Shown: positions 1 to 7,625 of the stretch, piece after piece
Layout: the number at the start of each line of letters is the position of its first letter
Position numbering within the stretch: position 1 is the first letter of the stretch
DNA from: Pseudomonas yangonensis
GTDB lineage: Bacteria > Pseudomonadota > Gammaproteobacteria > Pseudomonadales > Pseudomonadaceae
DNA: 64,000 bases
NCBI RefSeq assembly: GCF_009932725.1
Contig: NZ_BLJU01000003.1
Coordinates: 496,001-560,000 of the forward strand
Direction: 5' to 3'
Notes under the pieces: model-generated
Database searches by the model: none
Told to the model about the DNA's origin: nothing
Seen by the model: the letters and a program-made list of their open reading frames with translations, nothing else
Position numbers and translations under genes: made by a program

Positions 1-458
1 AAACCGAGGAGTACGGCATCGCCTCCAGCGCCTACCGCGCGCGTCGGCCCTTCCATCCGCAGCGCTTCTTCGACTTCCTCTCGCAGGAATGGAGCAACGG
101 CCGCCTGCTGCGCTCCAAGGGCTTCTTCTGGCTGGCCAGCAAGTATCAGGAGGCCGGCAGCTGGTCGCAGGCCGGCGGCCTGATGCGTCACGGCCTGGCC
201 GGACGCTGGTGGCGCTTCGTGTCCAGGCAACACTGGCCGCAGGACGAGGAAGGCCTGCAGGCGATCATGAAGCACTGGAGCGCAGAGGTCGGTGATTGCC
301 GCCAGGAGCTGGTGTTCATCGGCCAGAACATCGACTTCGCCCGCCTGACCGCCGAGCTGGACGCCTGCCTGCTCACCGATGAGGAAATGGGCGGCGGCCC
401 GGAAGCCTGGCGTCTGCTCGCCGACCCGTTCGGCGCCTGGCAGCAGGAGGCCGCCTGA
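1..458 (+). CDS. zigA: COG0523 zinc GTPase, ZigA type (C-terminal part, cut by window start)
   Basis: This is the last 152 codons of a gene that begins before the window, read in the frame starting at base 3. The visible part is a CobW C-terminal domain with the segments YRARRPFHPQRFF, LRSKGFFWLAS and SWSQAGG, which are typical of the larger COG0523 GTPases of the ZigA type. These proteins are thought to act as zinc metallochaperones made under Zur control during zinc shortage. The GTPase domain itself lies outside the window, so it cannot be checked. The stop codon overlaps the ATG of the DUF1826 gene by one base (TGATG), so the two are co-translated. The family call is firm; the symbol is less certain. 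Confidence 0.75.
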   Translation, partial: TEEYGIASSAYRARRPFHPQRFFDFLSQEWSNGRLLRSKGFFWLASKYQEAGSWSQAGGLMRHGLAGRWWRFVSRQHWPQDEEGLQAIMKHWSAEVGDCRQELVFIGQNIDFARLTAELDACLLTDEEMGGGPEAWRLLADPFGAWQQEAA

Positions 459-1102
459 TGTTCGCCCTGCAGTTGCCGAAAGTGTCCCGGCAGGTGCTGG
501 GAGCGGATATTCAGGTGCTCGGCGAGGTGCTGCACGACGGCGTCAACCTGGCCGTCTGGCAGCGCCGCCTGCCGGCGCAGATCGCCGACTTCGCCGATGC
601 GCTGCTGGCCCAGGGCGAGCCCCTGGCGCATTCCATGACCCTGGAACTGCCGCGTGCCGACAGCGAGCCGAACCTGAGCGGCCTGGTCGCGCAGTATGCC
701 GACCTGCCGGGCCAGGCCGCCTTCCTCGCCGACGTGGCCTGGCTGGTGCGCGCCTACGCCTGCCTGCTCGATGCCCAGCGCATCGGCCTGCGCCTGCGCG
801 CGCTGGACAAGGCCATGTGCCCGCGCTTTCACGTCGACCATGTACCGCTGCGGCTGATCACCAGCTACGCCGGGGTCGGCAGCGAGTGGCTGGAAGAGGG
901 CGCGATGTCGCGCAGCAGGCTCGGTCAGCCGGAGGCAGAACCTACGCAACAGGCGTTGATCCAGCGTCTGGATAGCGGGCATGTGGCGCTGGCCAAGGGC
1001 GAGAAGTGGCAGGGCAACGAAGGCCGCGGGCTGATCCATCGATCGCCGCAGCCGCCGGCCGGTCAGCGGCGCTTGTTGCTGACCCTGGATTGGCTGGCCT
1101 GA
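458..1102 (+). CDS. DUF1826 domain-containing protein
   Basis: A 214-residue cytoplasmic protein with no signal peptide or membrane segment. Recognisable family stretches include CPRFHVDHVPLRLITSYAG (residues about 125-143), a WL.EGA segment and a C-terminal HRSP motif near residue 190. His and Cys residues in these stretches could bind a metal. It overlaps the upstream ZigA-type GTPase gene by one base. In pseudomonads DUF1826 genes commonly sit with zinc-responsive COG0523 genes, so a role in adaptation to zinc limitation is likely. The biochemical function is unknown. The CPRFHVDH stretch resembles an Fe/2OG-like metal site, but that is only an impression. Confidence 0.8.
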   Translation: MFALQLPKVSRQVLGADIQVLGEVLHDGVNLAVWQRRLPAQIADFADALLAQGEPLAHSMTLELPRADSEPNLSGLVAQYADLPGQAAFLADVAWLVRAYACLLDAQRIGLRLRALDKAMCPRFHVDHVPLRLITSYAGVGSEWLEEGAMSRSRLGQPEAEPTQQALIQRLDSGHVALAKGEKWQGNEGRGLIHRSPQPPAGQRRLLLTLDWLA

Positions 1103-1184
1103 CATCGCCACAAGCTGCGCGGCAAACATGTCATGGAAGCCGTACCTCGGGCGTAATGCTGTCCACTTAAGGCGGTAGGCGCTT

Positions 1185-1216
1185 GGCTCCCCTTTCCCAT
1201 TTATGGGAGAGGGGCC
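1185..1216. repeat. Intergenic hairpin (CTCCCC...GGGGAG dyad)
   Basis: The sequence TTCCCA-ttta-TGGGA is flanked by C- and G-runs and folds into a strong hairpin. It is followed by a second G/C-rich partner (CTCTCCCCACCGGGGCGAGG, near 1250-1270). This type of CTCCCC/GGGGAG element is common after genes in pseudomonads. The rest of the 1103-1508 gap holds only the terminator and dyad listed separately; no gene is seen. Confidence 0.5.
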
Positions 1217-1350
1217 GGGGGAGAGGGCTGAAACGCTGCAAAACTTCCGCTCTCCCCACCGGGGCGAGGGGACTGCTTGCGTTCGACTGTTGCTTGTGGG
1301 AACAGCTTCATGCCGCGAGGCGAGGCCTATGCTGCTGCCAGGCATGACGG

Positions 1351-1382
1351 AAAAAAATAGGCCGGAGCGACTGCCCCGGCCT
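1351..1382 (-). terminator. Rho-independent terminator (minus strand)
   Basis: On the minus strand, a 7-bp stem AGGCCGG/CCGGCCT is followed after one more base by a run of seven T. It lies downstream of the small secreted-protein gene ending at 1509 and would stop that transcript. Confidence 0.75.
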
Positions 1383-1397
1383 TAAGCACCAAGAGAT

Positions 1398-1421
1398 CAT
1401 GTCGACGCGTGACTCGACATG
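1398..1421. repeat. Perfect 8-bp dyad between the secreted-protein gene and its terminator
   Basis: CATGTCGA and TCGACATG are separated by 8 bases. The dyad lies in the 3' untranslated region of the minus-strand gene and may simply be a second hairpin near the terminator. Confidence 0.4.
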
Positions 1422-1508
1422 AGGGTTACGTGAGGTACCCGCGGTCATTAGGCGCTTTCTGGATGACACTTTGATGTCAGTCCCGGCGTTTGTTTCAGGC
1501 AGCTCAGG

Positions 1509-1859
1509 TCAGGGCTTGATCCACTTGCCCTGATACTGGCTGGTGCAGGCCGGCTCCAGATACAGCGCGTCGCTGGCCACGCCGTAGTAGTGGATGTCCT
1601 GCTGGTACAGGTCACTGCCGGCGCGCGCATTCTGGCAAATGCCATAGGCGCCCTGCGGACATTGCTCGACGAATTCCACCTCGACCGTCTGCCCCTGCAA
1701 TTGCGGCTGGCAGAAGCCATCACGAAACAGCGTGGCGGGAATGTTGCGATTTTCCTGGCAGACCTTCACATCCAGACGCTCGGCCTGGCTATGCACCACG
1801 CAGGCTTCGGCCAGGACCAGGCCCGGTAGCAGAGAGAACAGCAACAGCCATGCACGCAT
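1509..1859 (-). CDS. Small secreted cysteine-rich protein
   Basis: A 116-residue protein. The start at 1859 was chosen because it gives a clean signal peptide (MRAWLLLFSLLPGLVLA, cleavage near A-E-A). A longer reading would extend to 1925 but adds an unlikely N-terminus. The mature part has six Cys residues, which fits three disulfides in the periplasm, and several Tyr/Gln-rich stretches. No lipobox is present, because the residue at -3 of the first Cys is Ala. I do not recognise a named domain. A terminator lies downstream. Similar small proteins are annotated only as hypothetical in pseudomonads. Confidence 0.75.
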   Translation of the reverse strand: MRAWLLLFSLLPGLVLAEACVVHSQAERLDVKVCQENRNIPATLFRDGFCQPQLQGQTVEVEFVEQCPQGAYGICQNARAGSDLYQQDIHYYGVASDALYLEPACTSQYQGKWIKP

Positions 1860-1954
1860 CGTTTCGACTCCCGAAAAACTGCCAGCGAATCTAACATGCT
1901 GCTTCCTTGCAGTCTGTGCTGGCATTTGCCTGGCGAACCACCGACGATAGATTC

Positions 1955-2932
1955 ATGCTCAGCCAAATTCCTACCCACCTTATCGCCGGCCCGCTGGGTG
2001 CCGGCAAAACCAGCCTGATCCGTCACCTGCTGGCGCAGAAACCTGCGGCTGAGCGCTGGGCGGTGCTGATCAACGAATTCGGCCAGATCGGTCTGGATGC
2101 CGCACTGCTGGAGCAGGGCGACGACGGCATCGCCCTGGCCGAGGTGGCCGGTGGATGCCTGTGCTGCGTCAACGGTGCGCCCTTTCAGGTCGGCCTTGGC
2201 CGCCTGCTGCGCAAGGCCAAGCCTGATCGTCTGCTGATCGAACCGTCCGGTCTGGGGCATCCGGTGCAGTTGCTGGCGCAGTTGCGCCAGCCGCCCTGGT
2301 TCGGCGTGCTGGCCGTGCAGCCGGCGCTGCTGGTGCTGGATGCCGCCGCGCTGGCCAGCGGTCAGCCGCTGCCGGACGTGCAGCGTCAGGCGCTGGATGA
2401 GGCTGGTCTGCTGCTGTTGAACAAGAGCGAAGGCCTGGGTGCCCAGGCGCGAGCGCGGGTTGCTGCCGGTCTGCCAGCCGTGCCGCTGCACTGGACCGAA
2501 CGGGGGCGGCTCGACCTGGCCTTGCTGCCCGGCCTGGCAGCACAGGCGTCGCCCATGCAGGTGGGTGGCGAGTTCCCTGCTGCCGCGCCGGGGTTGGCGC
2601 AGATCTGGCGCGATACCACCGAGCCGATCTGCCAGGTGCAGGCTCAGGTCGAGGGCTGGAGCATCGGCTGGCGCTGGCATCCTCAGCAAATGTTCGACCT
2701 CGCGCAGGTCGCGGACTGGTTACGCAACCTCGGCTGGCGCCGAGCCAAGGCCGTGCTGCACGGTGCCGAGGGCTGGCGTTCGCTCAATGCCGTGCAAGGG
2801 CAAGCGCTGCAGGCTTGGGGCCCGAGCGAGTGGCGCAAGGACTCGCGGCTGGAACTGATCTTCGATCAGGCGCAGGACGTCGAAGCGCTCAGCGCCTCGT
2901 TCGCCACCTGCCGAATTCCTGCGACCGGCTGA
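1955..2932 (+). CDS. COG0523/CobW-family GTPase (YjiA-like)
   Basis: A 325-residue G3E GTPase. The Walker A motif GPLGAGKT is at residues 12-19, the metal-binding GGCLCC motif at 66-71, the switch region EPSGLGHP at about 97-103 and the base-recognition motif NKSE at 156-159 (usually NKxD). Family members bind zinc through the CxCC motif and are thought to deliver metal to client enzymes. The ATG at 1955 places the P-loop close to the N-terminus as usual; an upstream reading from 1907 lacks support. A second COG0523 gene ends at 458, so the window carries two. No Zur-like box is obvious upstream. Confidence 0.9.
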   Translation: MLSQIPTHLIAGPLGAGKTSLIRHLLAQKPAAERWAVLINEFGQIGLDAALLEQGDDGIALAEVAGGCLCCVNGAPFQVGLGRLLRKAKPDRLLIEPSGLGHPVQLLAQLRQPPWFGVLAVQPALLVLDAAALASGQPLPDVQRQALDEAGLLLLNKSEGLGAQARARVAAGLPAVPLHWTERGRLDLALLPGLAAQASPMQVGGEFPAAAPGLAQIWRDTTEPICQVQAQVEGWSIGWRWHPQQMFDLAQVADWLRNLGWRRAKAVLHGAEGWRSLNAVQGQALQAWGPSEWRKDSRLELIFDQAQDVEALSASFATCRIPATG

Positions 2933-2969
2933 TACACTCGCCGCGCTTTCGTCGTTGTGGATAACTTTC

Positions 2970-3848
2970 ATGCACCTGCTGCCCTGGTCTCATGACACCT
3001 CTGCCGATTTTACCCTGCGCGGCTGGCATACGCCGCCATCGGGAAAACCGTTGCTGCATTTCCTGCACGGCAACGGTTATTGCGGGCGGGTCTATACGCC
3101 GATGCTGGCGCTGCTGGCGGAAGATTTCGACCTCTGGCTGTGTGACGTGCAGGGCCATGGCGACAGCGATCACGGTGGTCGTTTCCACGGCTGGAACCGC
3201 AGCGCCGAACTGGCGGTAGAGGCCTTCGAGGCCTTGCGCGGCCGCTTTGGTGAGGTGCCGCGCTTCGCCCTGGGCCACAGTTTTGGCGGCGTGCTCACCA
3301 GCCTGATCCTCGCGCGCCATCCCGAGTTGTTCCAGCGTGCGGTACTGCTTGATCCGGTGCTGTTCAGCCCGGCGATGATCGGCGTGATGGCGCTGTCAGA
3401 CGTGGTCGGCCTGGCGCAGCGCAACGGTTTGGCGAAGAAGGCGAAGAAGCGTCGCCGGCAATGGCCGGATCGCGCCAGTGCGCATGCCGCTCTGCATGGC
3501 CGCGGTATGTTCCGCGGCTGGGACGAAGCGGCGTTCGACGCTTATATCGAGCATGCGCTGAAGGAGGTCGAAGGTGGCGTCGAGCTCAAGTGTCGGCCCA
3601 GCCGCGAGGCCGATATCTTCGGTTCCTTCCCGCGGCGCCTGTGGCCATCGCTGGCCAGGGTGACGACGCCGACCGAGGTGATCCACGGCGCCAGCACCTA
3701 CCCGTTCGTGGCCCGCTCCGTGGCGCGCTGGTGTGCGAGCAACGCCCATGTGCGCAGTCAGGTGGTGCCGGGCGGGCACTGCTTCATGCAGGAGCAGCCG
3801 GCCGACAGCGCCGAACGCGTGAGCGATTTCCTCCTGCGGCGCGGCTGA
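2970..3848 (+). CDS. Alpha/beta hydrolase
   Basis: A 292-residue alpha/beta-hydrolase fold protein. The oxyanion-hole motif HGNG is at residues 33-36, the nucleophile elbow GHSFGG has Ser104, and the catalytic His is H270 in GGHCF. The acid residue is probably the Asp in LLDPVLF or a later one. There is no signal peptide, so it is cytoplasmic. The basic segment KKAKKRRRQW in the cap region is unusual. The substrate cannot be predicted. It starts 37 bases after the COG0523 gene and may be co-transcribed with it. The ATG at 2970 is preferred over a TTG at 2955. Confidence 0.88.
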   Translation: MHLLPWSHDTSADFTLRGWHTPPSGKPLLHFLHGNGYCGRVYTPMLALLAEDFDLWLCDVQGHGDSDHGGRFHGWNRSAELAVEAFEALRGRFGEVPRFALGHSFGGVLTSLILARHPELFQRAVLLDPVLFSPAMIGVMALSDVVGLAQRNGLAKKAKKRRRQWPDRASAHAALHGRGMFRGWDEAAFDAYIEHALKEVEGGVELKCRPSREADIFGSFPRRLWPSLARVTTPTEVIHGASTYPFVARSVARWCASNAHVRSQVVPGGHCFMQEQPADSAERVSDFLLRRG

Positions 3849-3860
3849 ATCAGGCCAGCG

Positions 3861-4262
3861 CTACTGGGCCTTGCGCCGCCAGTCGTCGAGGCGGATGACG
3901 TTACCCGGATGGGAATGCTGCACCGCGACCGGCTCGGGTTGCGGCTCCAGTATCGGATGGGGTTCCAGTTCGATGCGCCCGAGATGCGGGCCGAACATGC
4001 TGATATGCCCGCGCAGGCGCTGCTCACCGGTGACGGTGAATTCGAAGTCATACAGCCGCGCCAGGCGCCGATGGCCCCTGCCATCGCGCTCGATGGCCAG
4101 GCGGCGCAGCGCCACGGCGCCGTCGAGCAGTTCCACGTCGAGCTTGGCGCAGTGCTGCTTGGCGTACGCCAGTGCCCGCTCACGAATGCCATGGCCGCGC
4201 CACAGCCAGGCGCAGACGGCGGCGAACAGCATCAGCAAAAAGACATCGAACAGGTTGATCAT
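3861..4262 (-). CDS. DUF3301 domain-containing membrane-anchored protein
   Basis: A 133-residue protein with one N-terminal membrane helix (about residues 3-21), followed by a DUF3301 domain with LDGAVALRRLAIERDG, YDFEFTVTGEQR and G.I.M.G.. segments. The C-terminal tail is Pro/Glu/His-rich and ends in IRLDDWRRK. It is probably a small inner-membrane protein with a cytoplasmic domain. It converges on the alpha/beta hydrolase gene with a 12-bp gap. Function unknown. Confidence 0.85.
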   Translation of the reverse strand: MINLFDVFLLMLFAAVCAWLWRGHGIRERALAYAKQHCAKLDVELLDGAVALRRLAIERDGRGHRRLARLYDFEFTVTGEQRLRGHISMFGPHLGRIELEPHPILEPQPEPVAVQHSHPGNVIRLDDWRRKAQ

Positions 4263-4386
4263 GGCGACTCCGGCTCTGGGAGACAGAGCTTAGCCTATCT
4301 GCCACGCAGTTCTCAGCACATGAGCTTGTCCGTGTGTCGGCTGTGCACTAGCGTGTGCGCACTTCATTTGTGAAAAGGACGTCATC

Positions 4387-4920
4387 ATGCATTGCCCCGC
4401 CTGCCGTACCAGCCGCCTGCAACCGGCGAAACTCGAAGATGGCCTGCTCGGCCATGGCTGCCCGCAATGCGCTGGCACGCTGGTCAGCCTGCTGCATTAC
4501 CGCGACTGGGCCGAGCGTCAGCCGGCGCAGGAGACGCCAACAGCCCTGGCCGCCGAAGCCGAAGTGGGCGAAACCAGCCACGCGCTGAGCTGCCCCAAGT
4601 GCGCCAAGCTGATGAGCAAATACCAGATCAGCGGCACCCGCGCCAATCGTCTGGACCTGTGCAGCACCTGCGACGAAGCCTGGCTGGACAGCGGCGAATG
4701 GCAACTGCTCAAGGCCCTGGAACTGAGTCAGCGCATGCCGGCGATCTTCACCGACGCCTGGCAGCGCCAGGTGCGGCAGGAGGCCAGCGAACAGGCGCGG
4801 CGTGAGCGCTTCAGCCGCATCGCCGGCGAGGAAGCCATCGCCCGCGCCGACGAGATCCGCGCCTGGCTCAAGGATCATCCGCAGCGGCGCGAACTGCTGT
4901 TCTACATCGGTCACGACTGA
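4387..4920 (+). CDS. Double zinc-ribbon (zf-TFIIB-like) protein
   Basis: A 177-residue protein with two CxxC pairs in each of two treble-clef-like modules: C3/C6 with C25/C28, and C69/C72 with C92/C95. The second module carries the zf-TFIIB signature CPKC-x19-CSTCDEAWLDSGEW. The C-terminal half (residues 105-177) is helical and Arg/Glu-rich. It is probably a zinc-binding cytoplasmic protein; whether it touches nucleic acid is unknown. Its last 10 bases overlap the end of the convergent thioesterase gene. Confidence 0.85.
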   Translation: MHCPACRTSRLQPAKLEDGLLGHGCPQCAGTLVSLLHYRDWAERQPAQETPTALAAEAEVGETSHALSCPKCAKLMSKYQISGTRANRLDLCSTCDEAWLDSGEWQLLKALELSQRMPAIFTDAWQRQVRQEASEQARRERFSRIAGEEAIARADEIRAWLKDHPQRRELLFYIGHD

Positions 4921-5408
4921 GGGGCGTTCTTCTCCTCGCTCAAGGCTTGGTAACGCTGTTGCAGTTCCTCGCGGATCTGCCGCCGCTGCTTGGCCTGGCG
5001 CTGACGGCGCAGGCCGTCGGGGGTGTCCGGGTGCAGTTCGGGCACCACTGCCGGGCGGCCGTGCTCATCCATCGCCACCATGGTGAAGAAACAGCTGTTG
5101 GTGTGGCGCACCGAGCGTTCACGGATGTTTTCGGTGATCACCTTGATGCCTACCTCCATGGAGGTGCGCCCGCAGTAGTTGACCGAGGCGAGGAAGGTAA
5201 CCATCTCACCGACATGCACCGGCTCGCGGAACATTACCTGGTCCACCGACAGGGTCACCACGTATCGCCCTGCGTAGCGGCTGGCGCAGGCATAAGCCAC
5301 CTCGTCCATGTACTTGAGCAGCGTACCGCCGTGAACGTTGCCGGAGAAATTGGCCATGTCCGGGGTCATCAGTACGGTCATCGTCAGTTGTGCGGTTCCG
5401 GCTTCCAT
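4911..5408 (-). CDS. Acyl-CoA thioesterase, hotdog fold (YciA-like)
   Basis: A 165-residue single-hotdog thioesterase. The signature NFSGNVHGGTLLKYMDEVAY spans residues 20-39, with the conserved Asp at 35 in the helix that carries the active site. The segments DQVMFREPVHVGE and FFTMVA are typical of cytosolic acyl-CoA hydrolases (COG1607). It hydrolyses acyl-CoA to free acid and CoA, with broad specificity. The start at 5408 (MEAGTAQLTM) was chosen over an extension to 5579, which has no homology-like content. The last 10 bases overlap the convergent zinc-ribbon gene. Confidence 0.9.
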   Translation of the reverse strand: MEAGTAQLTMTVLMTPDMANFSGNVHGGTLLKYMDEVAYACASRYAGRYVVTLSVDQVMFREPVHVGEMVTFLASVNYCGRTSMEVGIKVITENIRERSVRHTNSCFFTMVAMDEHGRPAVVPELHPDTPDGLRRQRQAKQRRQIREELQQRYQALSEEKNAPQS

Positions 5409-5627
5409 CGTTGCTCCGAGTACATGTGGACTGCTGAGAGAAAGGTCTGATGCAAGATTCAAACTAAACCTGTTTACGATCTGCTGCGCGTTGGCTGAAC
5501 GGCCCCTCATGATGCTCTTTACAACAGGCAAACTGCGCTTCTCCGGTTGATTTCGCCACCGTATATTCCAGTTCGCCATCGTGAACAGGCTCTAAACTCG
5601 CCCATTTCCATTGCAAGGATGCCATCC

Positions 5628-6350
5628 ATGCTGACCCGCTTGAAATTTCTCTCTCTGCCGCTGCTGCTGGCGTTCACCAGCGCCGCGCAGGCAAGTGATG
5701 ACTGCGCCACTGCAGCGCAATGCAACCAGTTGGGCAGTGCCGCCTATCAGGCCGGCCGTTATAGCGATGCCATCGAGGCATTCGAGCGTCAGCTACGCCG
5801 CGTCGAGCAGGGCGACGAGGCGCAGTTGGAGCTGGCCTTGAACAACCTGATTCTGGCCAATCTGCGCGCGGGCGATGCCGGTATGGCGCGGGCCTGGCTG
5901 GGGGTGGCGTTGGACAACCACCTCAGCGGTTCTTCGACCCGCCTGCACATGGGCAAGGTGGCCGAGGCGGTGGATTATCAGGCGCTGGCGGCCAGCCCGC
6001 AGGGCCGCTATCTGCGCTATGGCGGTCAGGCGGTATGGAGCGAATTGCAGATCAGCACTGACCCGGCGGGCGGTTACCGCGCCAGCTTCTCGCCGCTGCG
6101 CGCCGGGGCACGGGTGGAAGAATACGGCCCGGCAGCTATCGGTGATCTGGAGGGACGCCTGCAAGGCGAGGGCGCAGTGATGAAGCTGGAAGATGCGCAG
6201 CTCGGCACCGGCTGCGCCGTGCAATTGCTGCGCGAAGGCATTGCCCTGCGCGTGCTGGAAGTATTCGACGAGGGTTGCCAGGACTACGGCGGCATGGGTA
6301 TCAGCGTGGCCGGGAGCTACATCAAGGTCGATGCCCAGGTGCGCCCGTGA
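5628..6350 (+). CDS. Periplasmic TPR-like repeat protein
   Basis: A 240-residue protein with a signal peptide (MLTRLKFLSLPLLLAFTSAA, cleavage after AQA). One or two tetratricopeptide-like helical pairs follow (AAYQAGRYSDAIEAFERQL and NNLILANLRAGDAGMARAWL). The C-terminal half is beta-rich, with two Cys (GCAVQL and EGCQDYGG) that may pair. The start at 5628 has AAGGA 8 bases upstream. The stop overlaps the GTG of the next gene by four bases (GTGA), so the pair is translationally coupled. Function unknown; it is probably an envelope protein. Confidence 0.78.
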   Translation: MLTRLKFLSLPLLLAFTSAAQASDDCATAAQCNQLGSAAYQAGRYSDAIEAFERQLRRVEQGDEAQLELALNNLILANLRAGDAGMARAWLGVALDNHLSGSSTRLHMGKVAEAVDYQALAASPQGRYLRYGGQAVWSELQISTDPAGGYRASFSPLRAGARVEEYGPAAIGDLEGRLQGEGAVMKLEDAQLGTGCAVQLLREGIALRVLEVFDEGCQDYGGMGISVAGSYIKVDAQVRP

Positions 6351-7612
6351 ACCTGCGCCGTGCCGCCCTGTTTGGCGGTTTGATCCTGGTCGTGACGCTT
6401 CTGGCCGTTGGCAGCGCCTGGCTGCGTGACGAGCCGCTGGATGCCGAGGTGCAGGACTGGCAGCGGCAGGTGCAGGCGGCGGCTGGCGAAAGTCGGGCGT
6501 ACCTGTATCTGAGCGGCCTGGATGCGCCTGTCGATCAGCAGCCCGAGGCGCTGGGCACCGTGCGTCTGCAGCAGTACGAAAGTTGGTACGCCGGGCACGG
6601 CGTGACTGATGGCGCTTATGTGGCGCCGACCGCTGCCACCCTGCCGGTTCCCCAGGGGCAACTGTTCTGCCAGATCGAGACGCCCGGCTGCTTCGACAGC
6701 CTGCTGGCGCAGGCCGACCAGTTGTCCGCGTTAAGCGTGGAGCAGAAGGTACTGCGCGAACGCTACAGACAATTTCTCGGCCTGGATGATTACCGCACGC
6801 TCACCTCGGTGAGCATCGCCGAACCGGTGCCGCAACTGACCTATGTGTACAAGGGCCAGCAGCTGTTCGATCTGTTCGTGCTGCAGATGGCCCTCGAGGG
6901 TCGCGGCGATGCGGCGCAGGCTGGGTTGCAGGAGGAACTGGGATTGCTGCGTCAGCAGCTGGTGCGCGCCGACAATCTGGTACTGAAGATGCTGTTGGGC
7001 GTGCTGGTCAGCCGCAACCTGGAGTGGCAGGTTCGCCTGTATCGCCACGGGCTGACGCCGCGGCCGGAGATTCCGGCGCGGTTCGGCGAGGACGAGCGTT
7101 CGCTGCTGAGGCCGATGCAGCGAGAGTTCTTCGGCATCGCGCAGATGTATGCGCAACTGCCAGACAACGCCACCGGCAGCGAATACCTCAGCCTGCTGCT
7201 GTTTTTCCGCGAGCAGATGACCATCAACGCCAGCCTGGCGCCTTATGCGCGAGCCGCCGAGTTGTCGCAGCTGCCGCCGGAGGCATTCGCCGCGGCGCTG
7301 CAGGAGCCGGCTCCCGAGCCGCCTGCCGTTGGCGGCGTGCGCAACCGCGTCGGCAACATCCTGCTGGCTATCGCCGGCCCGGATATGCGCCTGTATGCCG
7401 GGCGCTTGCAGGACCTGGAGGCCAAGCGTCGTTTGCTGGCCGTGCTGGTGAGCCTGCCGCTCGGGAGGCTCGATGCCGAGCGACTGGCCAGCTTGCCGGA
7501 CGCGCGCAATCCGTACTACCCGACACGTTTGGCCAGGTCTGATGGGCGCGGCCAGCTGTGCTTCGACGGCCCGCATGAGGCCGCCTTCAACGGCCGCTGC
7601 ATGCCCTTGTAG
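6347..7612 (+). CDS. Membrane-anchored protein of unknown function
   Basis: A 421-residue protein with one N-terminal membrane helix (about residues 5-22) and a long, mostly helical periplasmic domain ending in a Cys-containing tail (GQLCFDGPHEAAFNGRCMPL). The GTG start overlaps the stop of the upstream TPR gene, so the two proteins probably work together. There is no recognisable catalytic motif. The local sequence PGCFDSLLAQADQLSALS looks like a short helical repeat. The start downstream of 6275 was set by this GTGA overlap. Confidence 0.75.
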   Translation: MNLRRAALFGGLILVVTLLAVGSAWLRDEPLDAEVQDWQRQVQAAAGESRAYLYLSGLDAPVDQQPEALGTVRLQQYESWYAGHGVTDGAYVAPTAATLPVPQGQLFCQIETPGCFDSLLAQADQLSALSVEQKVLRERYRQFLGLDDYRTLTSVSIAEPVPQLTYVYKGQQLFDLFVLQMALEGRGDAAQAGLQEELGLLRQQLVRADNLVLKMLLGVLVSRNLEWQVRLYRHGLTPRPEIPARFGEDERSLLRPMQREFFGIAQMYAQLPDNATGSEYLSLLLFFREQMTINASLAPYARAAELSQLPPEAFAAALQEPAPEPPAVGGVRNRVGNILLAIAGPDMRLYAGRLQDLEAKRRLLAVLVSLPLGRLDAERLASLPDARNPYYPTRLARSDGRGQLCFDGPHEAAFNGRCMPL

Positions 7613-7625
7613 GATGGTGTTCGGA

